Assembly (NCBI GenBank): GCA_022605955.1 | Contig: JAKCOZ010000314.1 | Coordinates: 62,001-126,000 of the forward strand | From: Rallus limicola | Lineage: Eukaryota; Chordata; Aves; Gruiformes; Rallidae | Direction of reading: 5' to 3' | DNA length: 64,000 bases | In this document: one piece after another, positions 1 to 12,100 of the stretch | Layout: each line of letters starts with the position of its first letter | Numbering within the stretch: position 1 is the stretch's first letter | Program-made: the position numbers and the translations under genes | The notes under the pieces: generated by a model | What the model was told of the DNA's origin: nothing | Databases searched by the model: none | Seen by the model: only the letters and a program-made list of their open reading frames with translations

Positions 1-198
1 GAAACCTCCTAACAGGACACACAAGCAGACCCTGTCACTTTGGCTCTCAGCCTTTTCCTTTGCCTGGAAAGAGGGAACATGCCTGGAACCTCCTACGGTG
101 CTTTTCTCGGCCCTAGCAGACTGCAGTTCAAAACATGCTAAACGTCCAGCAATAACTCCCAAAGTAAAGAAGCTAGGCATGAAAGGCATAGCTTGTCT
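1..198 (+). repeat. Reference monomer (m1) of the 198-bp satellite
   Basis: Used here as the coordinate standard. Hand-counted composition is A 57, C 56, G 41, T 44, or 49% GC. CpG occurs three times (positions 96, 108, 143), about 0.26 of expectation. Landmarks: a pyrimidine-rich stretch at about 51-61; PstI site CTGCAG at 121-126; HaeIII site GGCC at 109-112; AluI sites AGCT at 171-174 and 190-193; an A-rich stretch at 160-171. Recurrent variable positions across the array are 8-9, 27, 64, 72, 73, 81, 86-87, 89, 92, 97, 122, 135, 178-179 and 186. The choice of base 1 as monomer start is arbitrary, because the array is circularly permutable. Confidence 0.97.
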
Positions 199-396
199 GA
201 AACCTCCTAACAGGACACACAAGCAGACCCTGTCACTTTGGCTCTCAGCCTTTTCCTTTGCCTGGAAAGAAGGAACATACCTGCTACCTCCTACGGTGCT
301 TTTCTCGGCCCTAGCAGACTGCAGTTCAAAACATGCTAAACGTCCAGCAATAACTCCCAAAGTAAAGAAGCTAGGCATGAAAGGCATAGCTTGTTT

Positions 397-3168
397 GAAA
401 CCTTATAACAGGACACACAAGCAGACCCTGTCACTTTGGCTCTCAGCCTTTTCCTTTGCCTGGAAAGAGGGAACATGCCTGGAACCTCCTACGGTGCTTT
501 TCTCGGCCCTAGCAGACTGCAGTTCAAAACTTGCTAAACGTCCAGCAATAACTCCCAAAGTAAAGAAGCTAGGCATGAAAGGCATAGCTTGTCTGAAACC
601 TCCTAACAGGACACACAAGCAGACCCTGTCACTTTGGCTCTCAGCCTTTTCCTTTGCATGGAAAGAGGGAACATGCCTGGAACCTCCTACGGTGCTTTTC
701 TCGGCCCTAGCAGACTGCAGTTCAAAACATGCTAAACGTCCAGCAATAACTCCCAAAGTAAAGAAGCTAGGACTGAAAGGCATAGCTTGTCTGAAACCTC
801 CTAACAGGACACACAAGCAGACCCTGTCACTTTGGCTCTCAGCCTTTTCCTTTGCCTGGAAAGAAGGAACATACCTGCTACCTCCTACAGTGCTTTTCTC
901 GGCCCTAGCAGACTGCAGTTCAAAACATGCTAAACGTCCAGCAATAACTCCCAAAGTAAAGAAGCTAGGCATGAAAGTCATAGCTTGTCTGAAACCTCCT
1001 AACAGGACACACAAGCAGACCCTGTCACTTTGGCTCTCAGCCTTTTCCTTTGCCTGGAAAGAGGGAACATGCCTGGAACCTCCTACGGTGCTTTTCTCGG
1101 CCCTAGCAGACTGCAGTTCAAAACATGCTAAACGTCCAGCAATAACTCCCAAAGTAAAGAAGCTAGGACTGAAAGGCATAGCTTGTCTGAAACCTCCTAA
1201 CAGGACACACAAGCTGACCCTGTCACTTTGGCTCTCAGCCTTTTCCTTTGCCTGGAAAGAGGGAACATGCCTGGAACCTCCTACGGTGCTTTTCTCGGCC
1301 CTAGCAGACTGCAGTTCAAAACTTGCTAAACGTCCAGCAATAACTCCCAAAGTAAAGAAGCTAGGACTGAAAGGCATAGCTTGTCTGAAACCTCCTAACA
1401 GGACACACAAGCAGACCCTGTCACTTTGGCTCTCAGCCTTTTCCTTTGCATGGAAAGAAGGAACATACCTGCTACCTCCTACGGTGCTTTTCTCGGCCCT
1501 AGCAGACTGCAGTTCAAAACATGCTAAACGTCCAGCAATAACTCCCAAAGTAAAGAAGCTAGGCATGAAAGGCATAGCTTGTCTGAAACCTTATAACAGG
1601 ACACACAAGCAGACCCTGTCACTTTGGCTCTCAGCCTTTTCCTTTGCCTGGAAAGAGGGAACATGCCTGGAACCTCCTACGGTGTTTTTCTCGGCCCTAG
1701 CAGACTGCAGTTCAAAACATGCTAAACGTCCAGCAATAACTCCCAAAGTAAAGAAGCTAGGCATGAAAGGCATAGCTTGTCTGAAACCTCCTAACAGGAC
1801 ACACAAGCAGACCCTGTCACTTTGGCTCTCAGCCTTTTCCTTTGCCTGGAAAGAGGGAACATGCCTGGAAGCTCCTACGGTGCTTTTCTCGGCCCTAGCA
1901 GACTGCAGTTCAAAACATGCTAAACGTCCAGCAATAACTCCCAAAGTAAAGAAGCTAGGACTGAAAGGCATAGCTTGTCTGAAACCTCCTAACAGGACAC
2001 ACAAGCAGACCCTGTCACTTTGGCTCTCAGCCTTTTCCTTTGCCTGGAAAGAAGGAACATACCTGCTACCTCCTACAGTGCTTTTCTCGGCCCTAGCAGA
2101 CTGCAGTTCAAAACATGCTAAACGTCCAGCAATAACTCCCAAAGTAAAGAAGCTAGGCATGAAAGTCATAGCTTGTCTGAAACCTCCTAACAGGACACAC
2201 AAGCAGACCCTGTCACTTTGGCTCTCAGCCTTTTCCTTTGCCTGGAAAGAGGGAACATGCCTGGAACCTCCTACGGTGCTTTTCTCGGCCCTAGCAGACT
2301 GCAGTTCAAAACATGCTAAACGTCCAGCAATAACTCCCAAAGTAAAGAAGCTAGGACTGAAAGGCATAGCTTGTCTGAAACCTCCTAACAGGACACACAA
2401 GCTGACCCTGTCACTTTGGCTCTCAGCCTTTTCCTTTGCCTGGAAAGAGGGAACATGCCTGGAACCTCCTACGGTGCTTTTCTCGGCCCTAGCAGACTGC
2501 AGTTCAAAACTTGCTAAACGTCCAGCAATAACTCCCAAAGTAAAGAAGCTAGGACTGAAAGGCATAGCTTGTCTGAAACCTCCTAACAGGACACACAAGC
2601 AGACCCTGTCACTTTGGCTCTCAGCCTTTTCCTTTGCATGGAAAGAAGGAACATACCTGCTACCTCCTACGGTGCTTTTCTCGGCCCTAGCAGACTGCAG
2701 TTCAAAACATGCTAAACGTCCAGCAATAACTCCCAAAGTAAAGAAGCTAGGCATGAAAGGCATAGCTTGTCTGAAACCTTATAACAGGACACACAAGCAG
2801 ACCCTGTCACTTTGGCTCTCAGCCTTTTCCTTTGCCTGGAAAGAGGGAACATGCCTGGAACCTCCTACGGTGCTTTTCTCGGCCCTAGCAGACTGCAGTT
2901 CAAAACTTGCTAAACGTCCAGCAATAACTCCCAAAGTAAAGAAGCTAGGCATGAAAGGCATAGCTTGTCTGAAACCTCCTAACAGGACACACAAGCAGAC
3001 CCTGTCACTTTGGCTCTCAGCCTTTTCCTTTGCCTGGAAAGAGGGAACATGCCTGGAAGCTCCTACGGTGCTTTTCTCGGCCCTAGCAGACTGCAGTTCA
3101 AAACATGCTAAACGTCCAGCAATAACTCCCAAAGTAAAGAAGCTAGGACTGAAAGGCATAGCTTGTCT
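397..3168 (+). repeat. 6-mer HOR (1188 bp), about 2.3 copies, built on a 3-monomer rhythm
   Basis: Monomers m3-m8 (397-1584) and m9-m14 (1585-2772) follow the same order: ttat; a variable monomer; Y with acagtg and the 186 g-to-t variant; C; ctg plus L; cat plus Y with acggtg. m15-m16 begin a third copy. m5-m8 match m11-m14 at all diagnostic sites, while m3/m9 and m4/m10 differ. Y monomers at m2, m5, m8, m11 and m14 are spaced exactly 594 bp (three monomers) and alternate between acggtg and acagtg, so the 6-mer looks like a doubled 3-mer. Confidence 0.85.
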
Positions 3169-6100
3169 GAAACCTCCTAACAGGACACACAAGCAGACCC
3201 TGTCACTTTGGCTCTCAGCCTTTTCCTTTGCCTGGAAAGAGGGAACATGCCTGGAACCTCCTACGGTGCTTTTCTCGGCCCTAGCAGACTGCAGTTCAAA
3301 ACATGCTAAACGTCCAGCAATAACTCCCAAAGTAAAGAAGCTAGGACTGAAAGGCATAGCTTGTCTGAAACCTCCTAACAGGACACACAAGCTGACCCTG
3401 TCACTTTGGCTCTCAGCCTTTTCCTTTGCCTGGAAAGAAGGAACATACCTGCTACCTCCTACAGTGCTTTTCTCGGCCCTAGCAGACTGCAGTTCAAAAC
3501 ATGCTAAACGTCCAGCAATAACTCCCAAAGTAAAGAAGCTAGGACTGAAAGGCATAGCTTGTCTGAAACCTCCTAACAGGACACACAAGCAGACCCTGTC
3601 ACTTTGGCTCTCAGCCTTTTCCTTTGCCTGGAAAGTGGGAACATGCCTGGAACCTCCTACGGTGCTTTTCTCGGCCCTAGCAGACTGCAGTTCAAAACAT
3701 GCTAAACGTCCAGCAATAACTCCCAAAGTAAAGAAGCTAGGACTGAAAGGCATAGCTTGTCTGAAACCTCCTAACAGGACACACAAGCTGACCCTGTCAC
3801 TTTTGCTCTCAGCCTTTTCCTTTGCCTGGAAAGAGGGAACATGCCTGGAACCTCCTACGGTGCTTTTCTCGGCCCTAGCAGACTGCAGTTCAAAACTTGC
3901 TAAACGTCCAGCAATAACTCCCAAAGTAAAGAAGCTAGGACTGAAAGGCATAGCTTGTCTGAAACCTCCTAACAGGACACACAAGCAGACCCTGTCACTT
4001 TGGCTCTCAGCCTTTTCCTTTGCCTGGAAAGAGGGAACATGCCTGGAACCTCCTACGGTGCTTTTCTCGGCCCTAGCAGACTGCAGTTCAAAACATGCTA
4101 AACGTCCAGCAATAACTCCCAAAGTAAAGAAGCTAGGACTGAAAGGCATAGCTTGTCTGAAACCTCCTAACAGGACACACAAGCAGACCCTGTCACTTTG
4201 GCTCTCAGCCTTTTCCTTTGCCTGGAAAGAGGGAACATGCCTGGAAGCTCCTACGGTGCTTTTCTCGGCCCTAGCAGACTGCAGTTCAAAACATGCTAAA
4301 CGTCCAGCAATAACTCCCAAAGTAAAGAAGCTAGGCATGAAAGGCATAGCTTGTCTGAAACCTCCTAACAGGACACACAAGCAGACCCTGTCACTTTGGC
4401 TCTCAGCCTTTTCCTTTGCCTGGAAAGAAGGAACATACCTGCTACCTCCTACAGTGCTTTTCTCGGCCCTAGCAGACTGCAGTTCAAAACATGCTAAACG
4501 TCCAGCAATAACTCCCAAAGTAAAGAAGCTAGGACTGAAAGGCATAGCTTGTCTGAAACCTCCTAACAGGACACACAAGCAGACCCTGTCACTTTGGCTC
4601 TCAGCCTTTTCCTTTGCCTGGAAAGAGGGAACATGCCTGGAAGCTCCTACGGTGCTTTTCTCTGCCCTAGCAGACTGCAGTTCAAAACATGCTAAACGTC
4701 CAGCAATAACTCCCAAAGTAAAGAAGCTAGGCATGAAAGGCATAGCTTGTCTGAAACCTCCTAACAGGACACACAAGCAGACCCTGTCACTTTGGCTCTC
4801 AGCCTTTTCCTTTGCCTGGAAAGAGGGAACATGCCTGGAACCTCCTACGGTGCTTTTCTCGGCCCTAGCAGACTGCAGTTCAAAACATGCTAAACGTCCA
4901 GCAATAACTCCCAAAGTAAAGAAGCTAGGCATGAAAGGCATAGCTTGTCTGAAACCTCCTAACAGGACACACAAGCAGACCCTGTCACTTTGGCTCTCAG
5001 CCTTTTCCTTTGCCTGGAAAGAGGGAACATGCCTGGAACCTCCTACGGTGCTTTTCTCGGCCCTAGCAGACTGCAGTTCAAAACATGCTAAACGTCCAGC
5101 AATAACTCCCAAAGTAAAGAAGCTAGGCATGAAAGGCATAGCTTGTCTGAAACCTCCTAACAGGACACACAAGCAGACCCTGTCACTTTGGCTCTCAGCC
5201 TTTTCCTTTGCCTGGAAAGAGGAAACATGCCTGGAACCTCCTACGGTGCTTTTCTCGGCCCTAGCAGACTGCAGTTCAAAACTTGCTAAACGTCCAGCAA
5301 TAACTCCCAAAGTAAAGAAGCTAGGCATGAAAGGCATAGCTTGTCTGAAACCTCCTAACAGGACACACAAGCAGACCCTGTCACTTTGGCTCTCAGCCTT
5401 TTCCTTTGCATGGAAAGAGGGAACATGCCTGGAACCTCCTACGGTGCTTTTCTCGGCCCTAGCAGACTGCAGTTCAAAACATGCTAAACGTCCAGCAATA
5501 ACTCCCAAAGTAAAGAAGCTAGGACTGAAAGGCATAGCTTGTCTGAAACCTCCTAACAGGACACACAAGCAGACCCTGTCACTTTGGCTCTCAGCCTTTT
5601 CCTTTGCCTGGAAAGAGGGAACATGCCTGGAAGCTCCTACGGTGCTTTTCTCGGCCCTAGCAGACTGCAGTTCAAAACATGCTAAACGTCCAGCAATAAC
5701 TCCCAAAGTATAGAAGCTAGGCATGAAAGGCATAGCTTGTCTGAAACCTCCTAACAGGACACACAAGCAGACCCTGTCACTTTGGCTCTCAGCCTTTTCC
5801 TTTGCCTGGAAAGAAGGAACATACCTGCTACCTGCTACAGTGCTTTTCTCGGCCCTAGCAGACTGCAGTTCAAAACATGCTAAACGTCCAGCAATAACTC
5901 CCAAAGTAAAGAAGCTAGGACTGAAAGGCATAGCTTGTCTGAAACCTCCTAACAGGACACACAAGCAGACCCTGTCACTTTGGCTCTCAGCCTTTTCCTT
6001 TGCCTGGAAAGTGGGAACATGCCTGGAACCTCCTACGGTGCTTTTCTCGGCCCTAGCAGACTGCAGTTCAAAACATGCTAAACGTCCAGCAATAACTCCC

Positions 6101-8910
6101 AAAGTAAAGAAGCTAGGACTGAAAGGCATAGCTTGTCTGAAACCTCCTAACAGGACACACAAGCAGACCCTGTCACTTTGGCTCTCAGCCTTTTCCTTTG
6201 CCTGGAAAGAGGGAACATGCCTGGAACCTCCTACGGTGCTTTTCTCGGCCCTAGCAGACTGCAGTTCAAAACTTGCTAAACGTCCAGCAATAACTCCCAA
6301 AGTAAAGAAGCTAGGCATGAAAGGCATAGCTTGTCTGAAACCTCCTAACAGGACACACAAGCAGACCCTGTCACTTTGGCTCTCAGCCTTTTCCTTTGCA
6401 TGGAAAGAGGGAACATGCCTGGAACCTCCTACGGTGCTTTTCTCGGCCCTAGCAGACTGCAGTTCAAAACTTGCTAAACGTCCAGCAATAACTCCCAAAG
6501 TAAAGAAGCTAGGCATGAAAGGCATAGCTTGTCTGAAACCTCCTAACAGGACACACAAGCAGACCCTGTCACTTTGGCTCTCAGCCTTTTCCTTTGCATG
6601 GAAAGAGGGAACATGCCTGGAACCTCCTACGGTGCTTTTCTCGGCCCTAGCAGACTGCAGTTCAAAACATGCTAAACGTCCAGCAATAACTCCCAAAGTA
6701 AAGAAGCTAGGACTGAAAGGCATAGCTTGTCTGAAACCTCCTAACAGGACACACAAGCAGACCCTGTCACTTTGGCTCTCAGCCTTTTCCTTTGCCTGGA
6801 AAGAGGGAACATGCCTGGAACCTCCTACGGTGCTTTTCTCGGCCCTAGCAGACTGCAGTTCAAAACATGCTAAACGTCCAGCAATAACTCCCAAAGTAAA
6901 GAAGCTAGGCATGAAAGGCATAGCTTGTCTGAAACCTCCTAACAGGACACACAAGCAGACCCTGTCACTTTGGCTCTCAGCCTTTTCCTTTGCCTGGAAA
7001 GAAGGAACATACCTGCTACCTCCTACAGTGCTTTTCTCGGCCCTAGCAGACTGCAGTTCAAAACATGCTAAACGTCCAGCAATAACTCCCAAAGTAAAGA
7101 AGCTAGGACTGAAAGGCATAGCTTGTCTGAAACCTCCTAACAGGACACACAAGCAGACCCTGTCACTTTGGCTCTCAGCCTTTTCCTTTGCCTGGAAAGA
7201 GGGAACATGCCTGGAACCTCCTACGGTGCTTTTCTCGGCCCTAGCAGACTGCAGTTCAAAACATGCTAAACGTCCAGCAATAACTCCCAAAGTAAAGAAG
7301 CTAGGCATGAAAGGCATAGCTTGTCTGAAACCTCCTAACAGGACACACAAGCAGACCCTGTCACTTTGGCTCTCAGCCTTTTCCTTTGCCTGGAAAGAGG
7401 GAACATACCTGCTACCTGCTACAGTGCTTTTCTCGGCCCTAGCAGACTGCAGTTCAAAACATGCTAAACGTCCAGCAATAACTCCCAAAGTAAAGAAGCT
7501 AGGCATGAAAGGCATAGCTTGTCTGAAACCTCCTAACAGGACACACAAGCAGACCCTGTCACTTTGGCTCTCAGCCTTTTCCTTTGCCTGGAAAGAAGGA
7601 ACATACCTGCTACCTCCTACAGTGCTTTTCTCGGCCCTAGCAGACTGCAGTTCAAAACATGCTAAACGTCCAGCAATAACTCCCAAAGTAAAGAAGCTAG
7701 GACTGAAAGGCATAGCTTGTCTGAAACCTCCTAACAGGACACACAAGCAGACCCTGTCACTTTGGCTCTCAGCCTTTTCCTTTGCCTGGAAAGAGGGAAC
7801 ATGCCTGGAACCTCCTACGGTGCTTTTCTCGGCCCTAGCAGACTGCAGTTCAAAACATGCTAAACGTCCAGCAATAACTCCCAAAGTAAAGAAGCTAGGC
7901 ATGAAAGGCATAGCTTGTCTGAAACCTCCTAACAGGACACACAAGCAGACCCTGTCACTTTGGCTCTCAGCCTTTTCCTTTGCCTGGAAAGAGGGAACAT
8001 GCCTGGAACCTCCTACGGTGCTTTTCTCGGCCCTAGCAGACGGCAGTTCAAAACATGCTAAACGTCCAGCAATAACTCCCAAAGTAAAGAAGCTAGGACT
8101 GAAAGGCATAGCTTGTCTGAAACCTCCTAACAGGACACACAAGCAGACCCTGTCACTTTGGCTCTCAGCCTTTTCCTTTGCCTGGAAAGAGGGAACATGC
8201 CTGGAACCTCCTACGGTGCTTTTCTCGGCCCTAGCAGACTGCAGTTCAAAACATGCTAAACGTCCAGCAATAACTCCCAAAGTAAAGAAGCTAGGCATGA
8301 AAGGCATAGCTTGTCTGAAACCTCCTAACAGGACACACAAGCAGACCCTGTCACTTTGGCTCTCAGCCTTTTCCTTTGCCTGGAAAGAGGGAACATGCCT
8401 GGAAGCTCCTACGGTGCTTTTCTCGGCCCTAGCAGACTGCAGTTCAAAACATGCTAAACGTCCAGCAATAACTCCCAAAGTAAAGAAGCTAGGACTGAAA
8501 GGCATAGCTTGTCTGAAACCTCCTAACAGGACACACAAGCAGACCCTGTCACTTTGGCTCTCAGCCTTTTCCTTTGCCTGGAAAGTGGGAACATGCCTAG
8601 AACCTCCTACGGTGCTTTTCTCGGCCCTAGCAGACTGCAGTTCAAAACATGCTAAACGTCCAGCAATAACTCCCAAAGTAAAGAAGCTAGGACTGAAAGG
8701 CATAGCTTGTCTGAAACCTCCTAACAGGACACACAAGCAGACCCTGTCACTTTGGCTCTCAGCCTTTTCCTTTGCCTGGAAAGAGGGAACATGCCTGGAA
8801 CCTCCTACGGTGCTTTTCTCGGCCCTAGCAGACTGCAGTTCAAAACATGCTAAACGTCCAGCAATAACTCCCAAAGTAAAGAAGCTAGGCATGAAAGTCA
8901 TAGCTTGTCT
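3169..8910 (+). repeat. Monomers m17-m45, no simple local HOR
   Basis: This stretch contains 29 monomers of types C, Y, A, V, ctg and L without a short repeated order. m27-m31 (5149-6138) carry a rare set of markers (gaggaaac at 5219-5226, agtatag at 5706-5712, V at m31) that recurs at m100-m104. m39-m46 (7525-9108) share their order with m54-m61. Private changes include ttttgctc in m20 and ctctgccc in m24. Nothing other than satellite is present. Confidence 0.85.
7327..7524 (+). repeat. Hybrid monomer m38 (C front, Y centre)
   Basis: At 7390-7425 the monomer has the C-type gaggga followed by the Y-type atacctgctacc, then a rare cctgct and acagtg. Ordinary Y monomers have gaagga. The mixture suggests conversion or crossover inside a monomer. 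m30 shares the cctgct change but has gaagga; m293 near 57890 has the same combination as m38. Confidence 0.75.
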
Positions 8911-9108
8911 GAAACCTCCTAACAGGACACACAAGCAGACCCTGTCACTTTGGCTCTCAGCCTTTTCCTTTGCCTGGAAAGAGGGAACATGCCTGGAACC
9001 TCCTACGGTGCTTTTCTCGGCCCTAGCAGACTGCAGTTCAAAACATGCTAAACGTCCAGCAATAACTCCCAAAGTAAAGAAGCTAGGACTGAAAGGCATA
9101 GCTTGTCT
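7525..9108 (+). repeat. 15-mer-offset duplicate of 10495-12078
   Basis: m39-m46 and m54-m61 have the same order 2970 bp (15 monomers) apart: Y; C; C with gacggcag (8040-8047 and 11010-11017); C; A; V with cctagaacc; C with gaaagtcat; C. After m46 the alignment holds only if one extra monomer (m62, cat plus gactg, 12079-12276) is allowed in the right-hand copy: m48-m49 then match m64-m65. Upstream, m38 (hybrid type) and m53 (C) differ, so the match starts near 7430. Confidence 0.8.
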
Positions 9109-12100
9109 GAAACCTCCTAACAGGACACACAAGCAGACCCTGTCACTTTGGCTCTCAGCCTTTTCCTTTGCCTGGAAAGAGGGAACATGCCTGGAACCTC
9201 CTACGGTGCTTTTCTCGGCCCTAGCAGACTGCAGTTCAAAACATGCTAAACGTCCAGCAATAACTCCCAAAGTAAAGAAGCTAGGCATGAAAGGCATAGC
9301 TTGTCTGAAACCTCCTAACAGGACACACAAGCAGACCCTGTCACTTTGGCTCTCAGCCTTTTCCTTTGCCTGGAAAGAAGGAACATACCTGCTACCTCCT
9401 ACAGTGCTTTTCTCGGCCCTAGCAGACTGCAGTTCAAAACATGCTAAACGTCCAGCAATAACTCCCAAAGTAAAGAAGCTAGGACTGAAAGGCATAGCTT
9501 GTCTGAAACCTCCTAACAGGACACACAAGCTGACCCTGTCACTTTGGCTCTCAGCCTTTTCCTTTGCCTGGAAAGAGGGAACATGCCTGGAACCTCCTAC
9601 GGTGCTTTTCTCGGCCCTAGCAGACTGCAGTTCAAAACTTGCTAAACGTCCAGCAATAACTCCCAAAGTAAAGAAGCTAGGACTGAAAGGCATAGCTTGT
9701 CTGAAACCTCCTAACAGGACACACAAGCAGACCCTGTCACTTTGGCTCTCAGCCTTTTCCTTTGCCTAGAAAGAGGGAACATGCCTGGAACCTCCTACGG
9801 TGCTTTTCTCGGCCCTAGCAGACTGCAGTTCAAAACATGCTAAACGTCCAGCAATAACTCCCAAAGTAAAGAAGCTAGGCATGAAAGGCATAGCTTGTCT
9901 GAAACCTCCTAACAGGACACACAAGCTGACCCTGTCACTTTGGCTCTCAGCCTTTTCCTTTGCCTGGAAAGAGGGAACATGCCTGGAACCTCCTACGGTG
10001 CTTTTCTCGGCCCTAGCAGACTGCAGTTCAAAACTTGCTAAACGTCCAGCAATAACTCCCAAAGTAAAGAAGCTAGGACTGAAAGGCATAGCTTGTCTGA
10101 AACCTCCTAACAGGACACACAAGCAGACCCTGTCACTTTGGCTCTCAGCCTTTTCCTTTGCATGGAAAGAGGGAACATGCCTGGAACCTCCTACGGTGCT
10201 TTTCTCGGCCCTAGCAGACTGCAGTTCAAAACATGCTAAACGTCCAGCAATAACTCCCAAAGTAAAGAAGCTAGGCATGAAAGGCATAGCTTGTCTGAAA
10301 CCTCCTAACAGGACACACAAGCAGACCCTGTCACTTTGGCTCTCAGCCTTTTCCTTTGCCTGGAAAGAGGGAACATGCCTGGAACCTCCTACGGTGCTTT
10401 TCTCGGCCCTAGCAGACTGCAGTTCAAAACATGCTAAACGTCCAGCAATAACTCCCAAAGTAAAGAAGCTAGGCATGAAAGGCATAGCTTGTCTGAAACC
10501 TCCTAACAGGACACACAAGCAGACCCTGTCACTTTGGCTCTCAGCCTTTTCCTTTGCCTGGAAAGAAGGAACATACCTGCTACCTCCTACAGTGCTTTTC
10601 TCGGCCCTAGCAGACTGCAGTTCAAAACATGCTAAACGTCCAGCAATAACTCCCAAAGTAAAGAAGCTAGGACTGAAAGGCATAGCTTGTCTGAAACCTC
10701 CTAACAGGACACACAAGCAGACCCTGTCACTTTGGCTCTCAGCCTTTTCCTTTGCCTGGAAAGAGGGAACATGCCTGGAACCTCCTACGGTGCTTTTCTC
10801 GGCCCTAGCAGACTGCAGTTCAAAACATGCTAAACGTCCAGCAATAACTCCCAAAGTAAAGAAGCTAGGCATGAAAGGCATAGCTTGTCTGAAACCTCCT
10901 AACAGGACACACAAGCAGACCCTGTCACTTTGGCTCTCAGCCTTTTCCTTTGCCTGGAAAGAGGGAACATGCCTGGAACCTCCTACGGTGCTTTTCTCGG
11001 CCCTAGCAGACGGCAGTTCAAAACATGCTAAACGTCCAGCAATAACTCCCAAAGTAAAGAAGCTAGGACTGAAAGGCATAGCTTGTCTGAAACCTCCTAA
11101 CAGGACACACAAGCAGACCCTGTCACTTTGGCTCTCAGCCTTTTCCTTTGCCTGGAAAGAGGGAACATGCCTGGAACCTCCTACGGTGCTTTTCTCGGCC
11201 CTAGCAGACTGCAGTTCAAAACATGCTAAACGTCCAGCAATAACTCCCAAAGTAAAGAAGCTAGGCATGAAAGGCATAGCTTGTCTGAAACCTCCTAACA
11301 GGACACACAAGCAGACCCTGTCACTTTGGCTCTCAGCCTTTTCCTTTGCCTGGAAAGAGGGAACATGCCTGGAAGCTCCTACGGTGCTTTTCTCGGCCCT
11401 AGCAGACTGCAGTTCAAAACATGCTAAACGTCCAGCAATAACTCCCAAAGTAAAGAAGCTAGGACTGAAAGGCATAGCTTGTCTGAAACCTCCTAACAGG
11501 ACACACAAGCAGACCCTGTCACTTTGGCTCTCAGCCTTTTCCTTTGCCTGGAAAGTGGGAACATGCCTAGAACCTCCTACGGTGCTTTTCTCGGCCCTAG
11601 CAGACTGCAGTTCAAAACATGCTAAACGTCCAGCAATAACTCCCAAAGTAAAGAAGCTAGGACTGAAAGGCATAGCTTGTCTGAAACCTCCTAACAGGAC
11701 ACACAAGCAGACCCTGTCACTTTGGCTCTCAGCCTTTTCCTTTGCCTGGAAAGAGGGAACATGCCTGGAACCTCCTACGGTGCTTTTCTCGGCCCTAGCA
11801 GACTGCAGTTCAAAACATGCTAAACGTCCAGCAATAACTCCCAAAGTAAAGAAGCTAGGCATGAAAGTCATAGCTTGTCTGAAACCTCCTAACAGGACAC
11901 ACAAGCAGACCCTGTCACTTTGGCTCTCAGCCTTTTCCTTTGCCTGGAAAGAGGGAACATGCCTGGAACCTCCTACGGTGCTTTTCTCGGCCCTAGCAGA
12001 CTGCAGTTCAAAACATGCTAAACGTCCAGCAATAACTCCCAAAGTAAAGAAGCTAGGACTGAAAGGCATAGCTTGTCTGAAACCTCCTAACAGGACACAC

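Noticed and set aside
31..60. Splice-acceptor-like tract (ctttggctctcag) and a donor-like aaagtaaag in each monomer
   Set aside because: Short motifs expected by chance; they occur in every monomer, and no exon structure or coding signal supports splicing.
78..181. Inverted repeat catgcct (78-84) and aggcatg (175-181)
   Set aside because: Only 7 bp with about 90 bp between the arms, and lost in the gactg monomers; too weak to call a hairpin or protein site.
403..1575. Series of reverse-strand open frames of 390, 786 and other lengths
   Set aside because: Their ends coincide with the ttat variant, which reads as TAA on this strand; their lengths only reflect spacing between ttat monomers, in multiples of 198 bp.
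98..5713. Long forward open frame beginning with GTG, and similar frames to 54676
   Set aside because: They are segments of the same stop-free satellite frame, broken by eight single substitutions. The GTG start is simply present in every monomer. Variants are mostly amino-acid changing and no known domain is seen.
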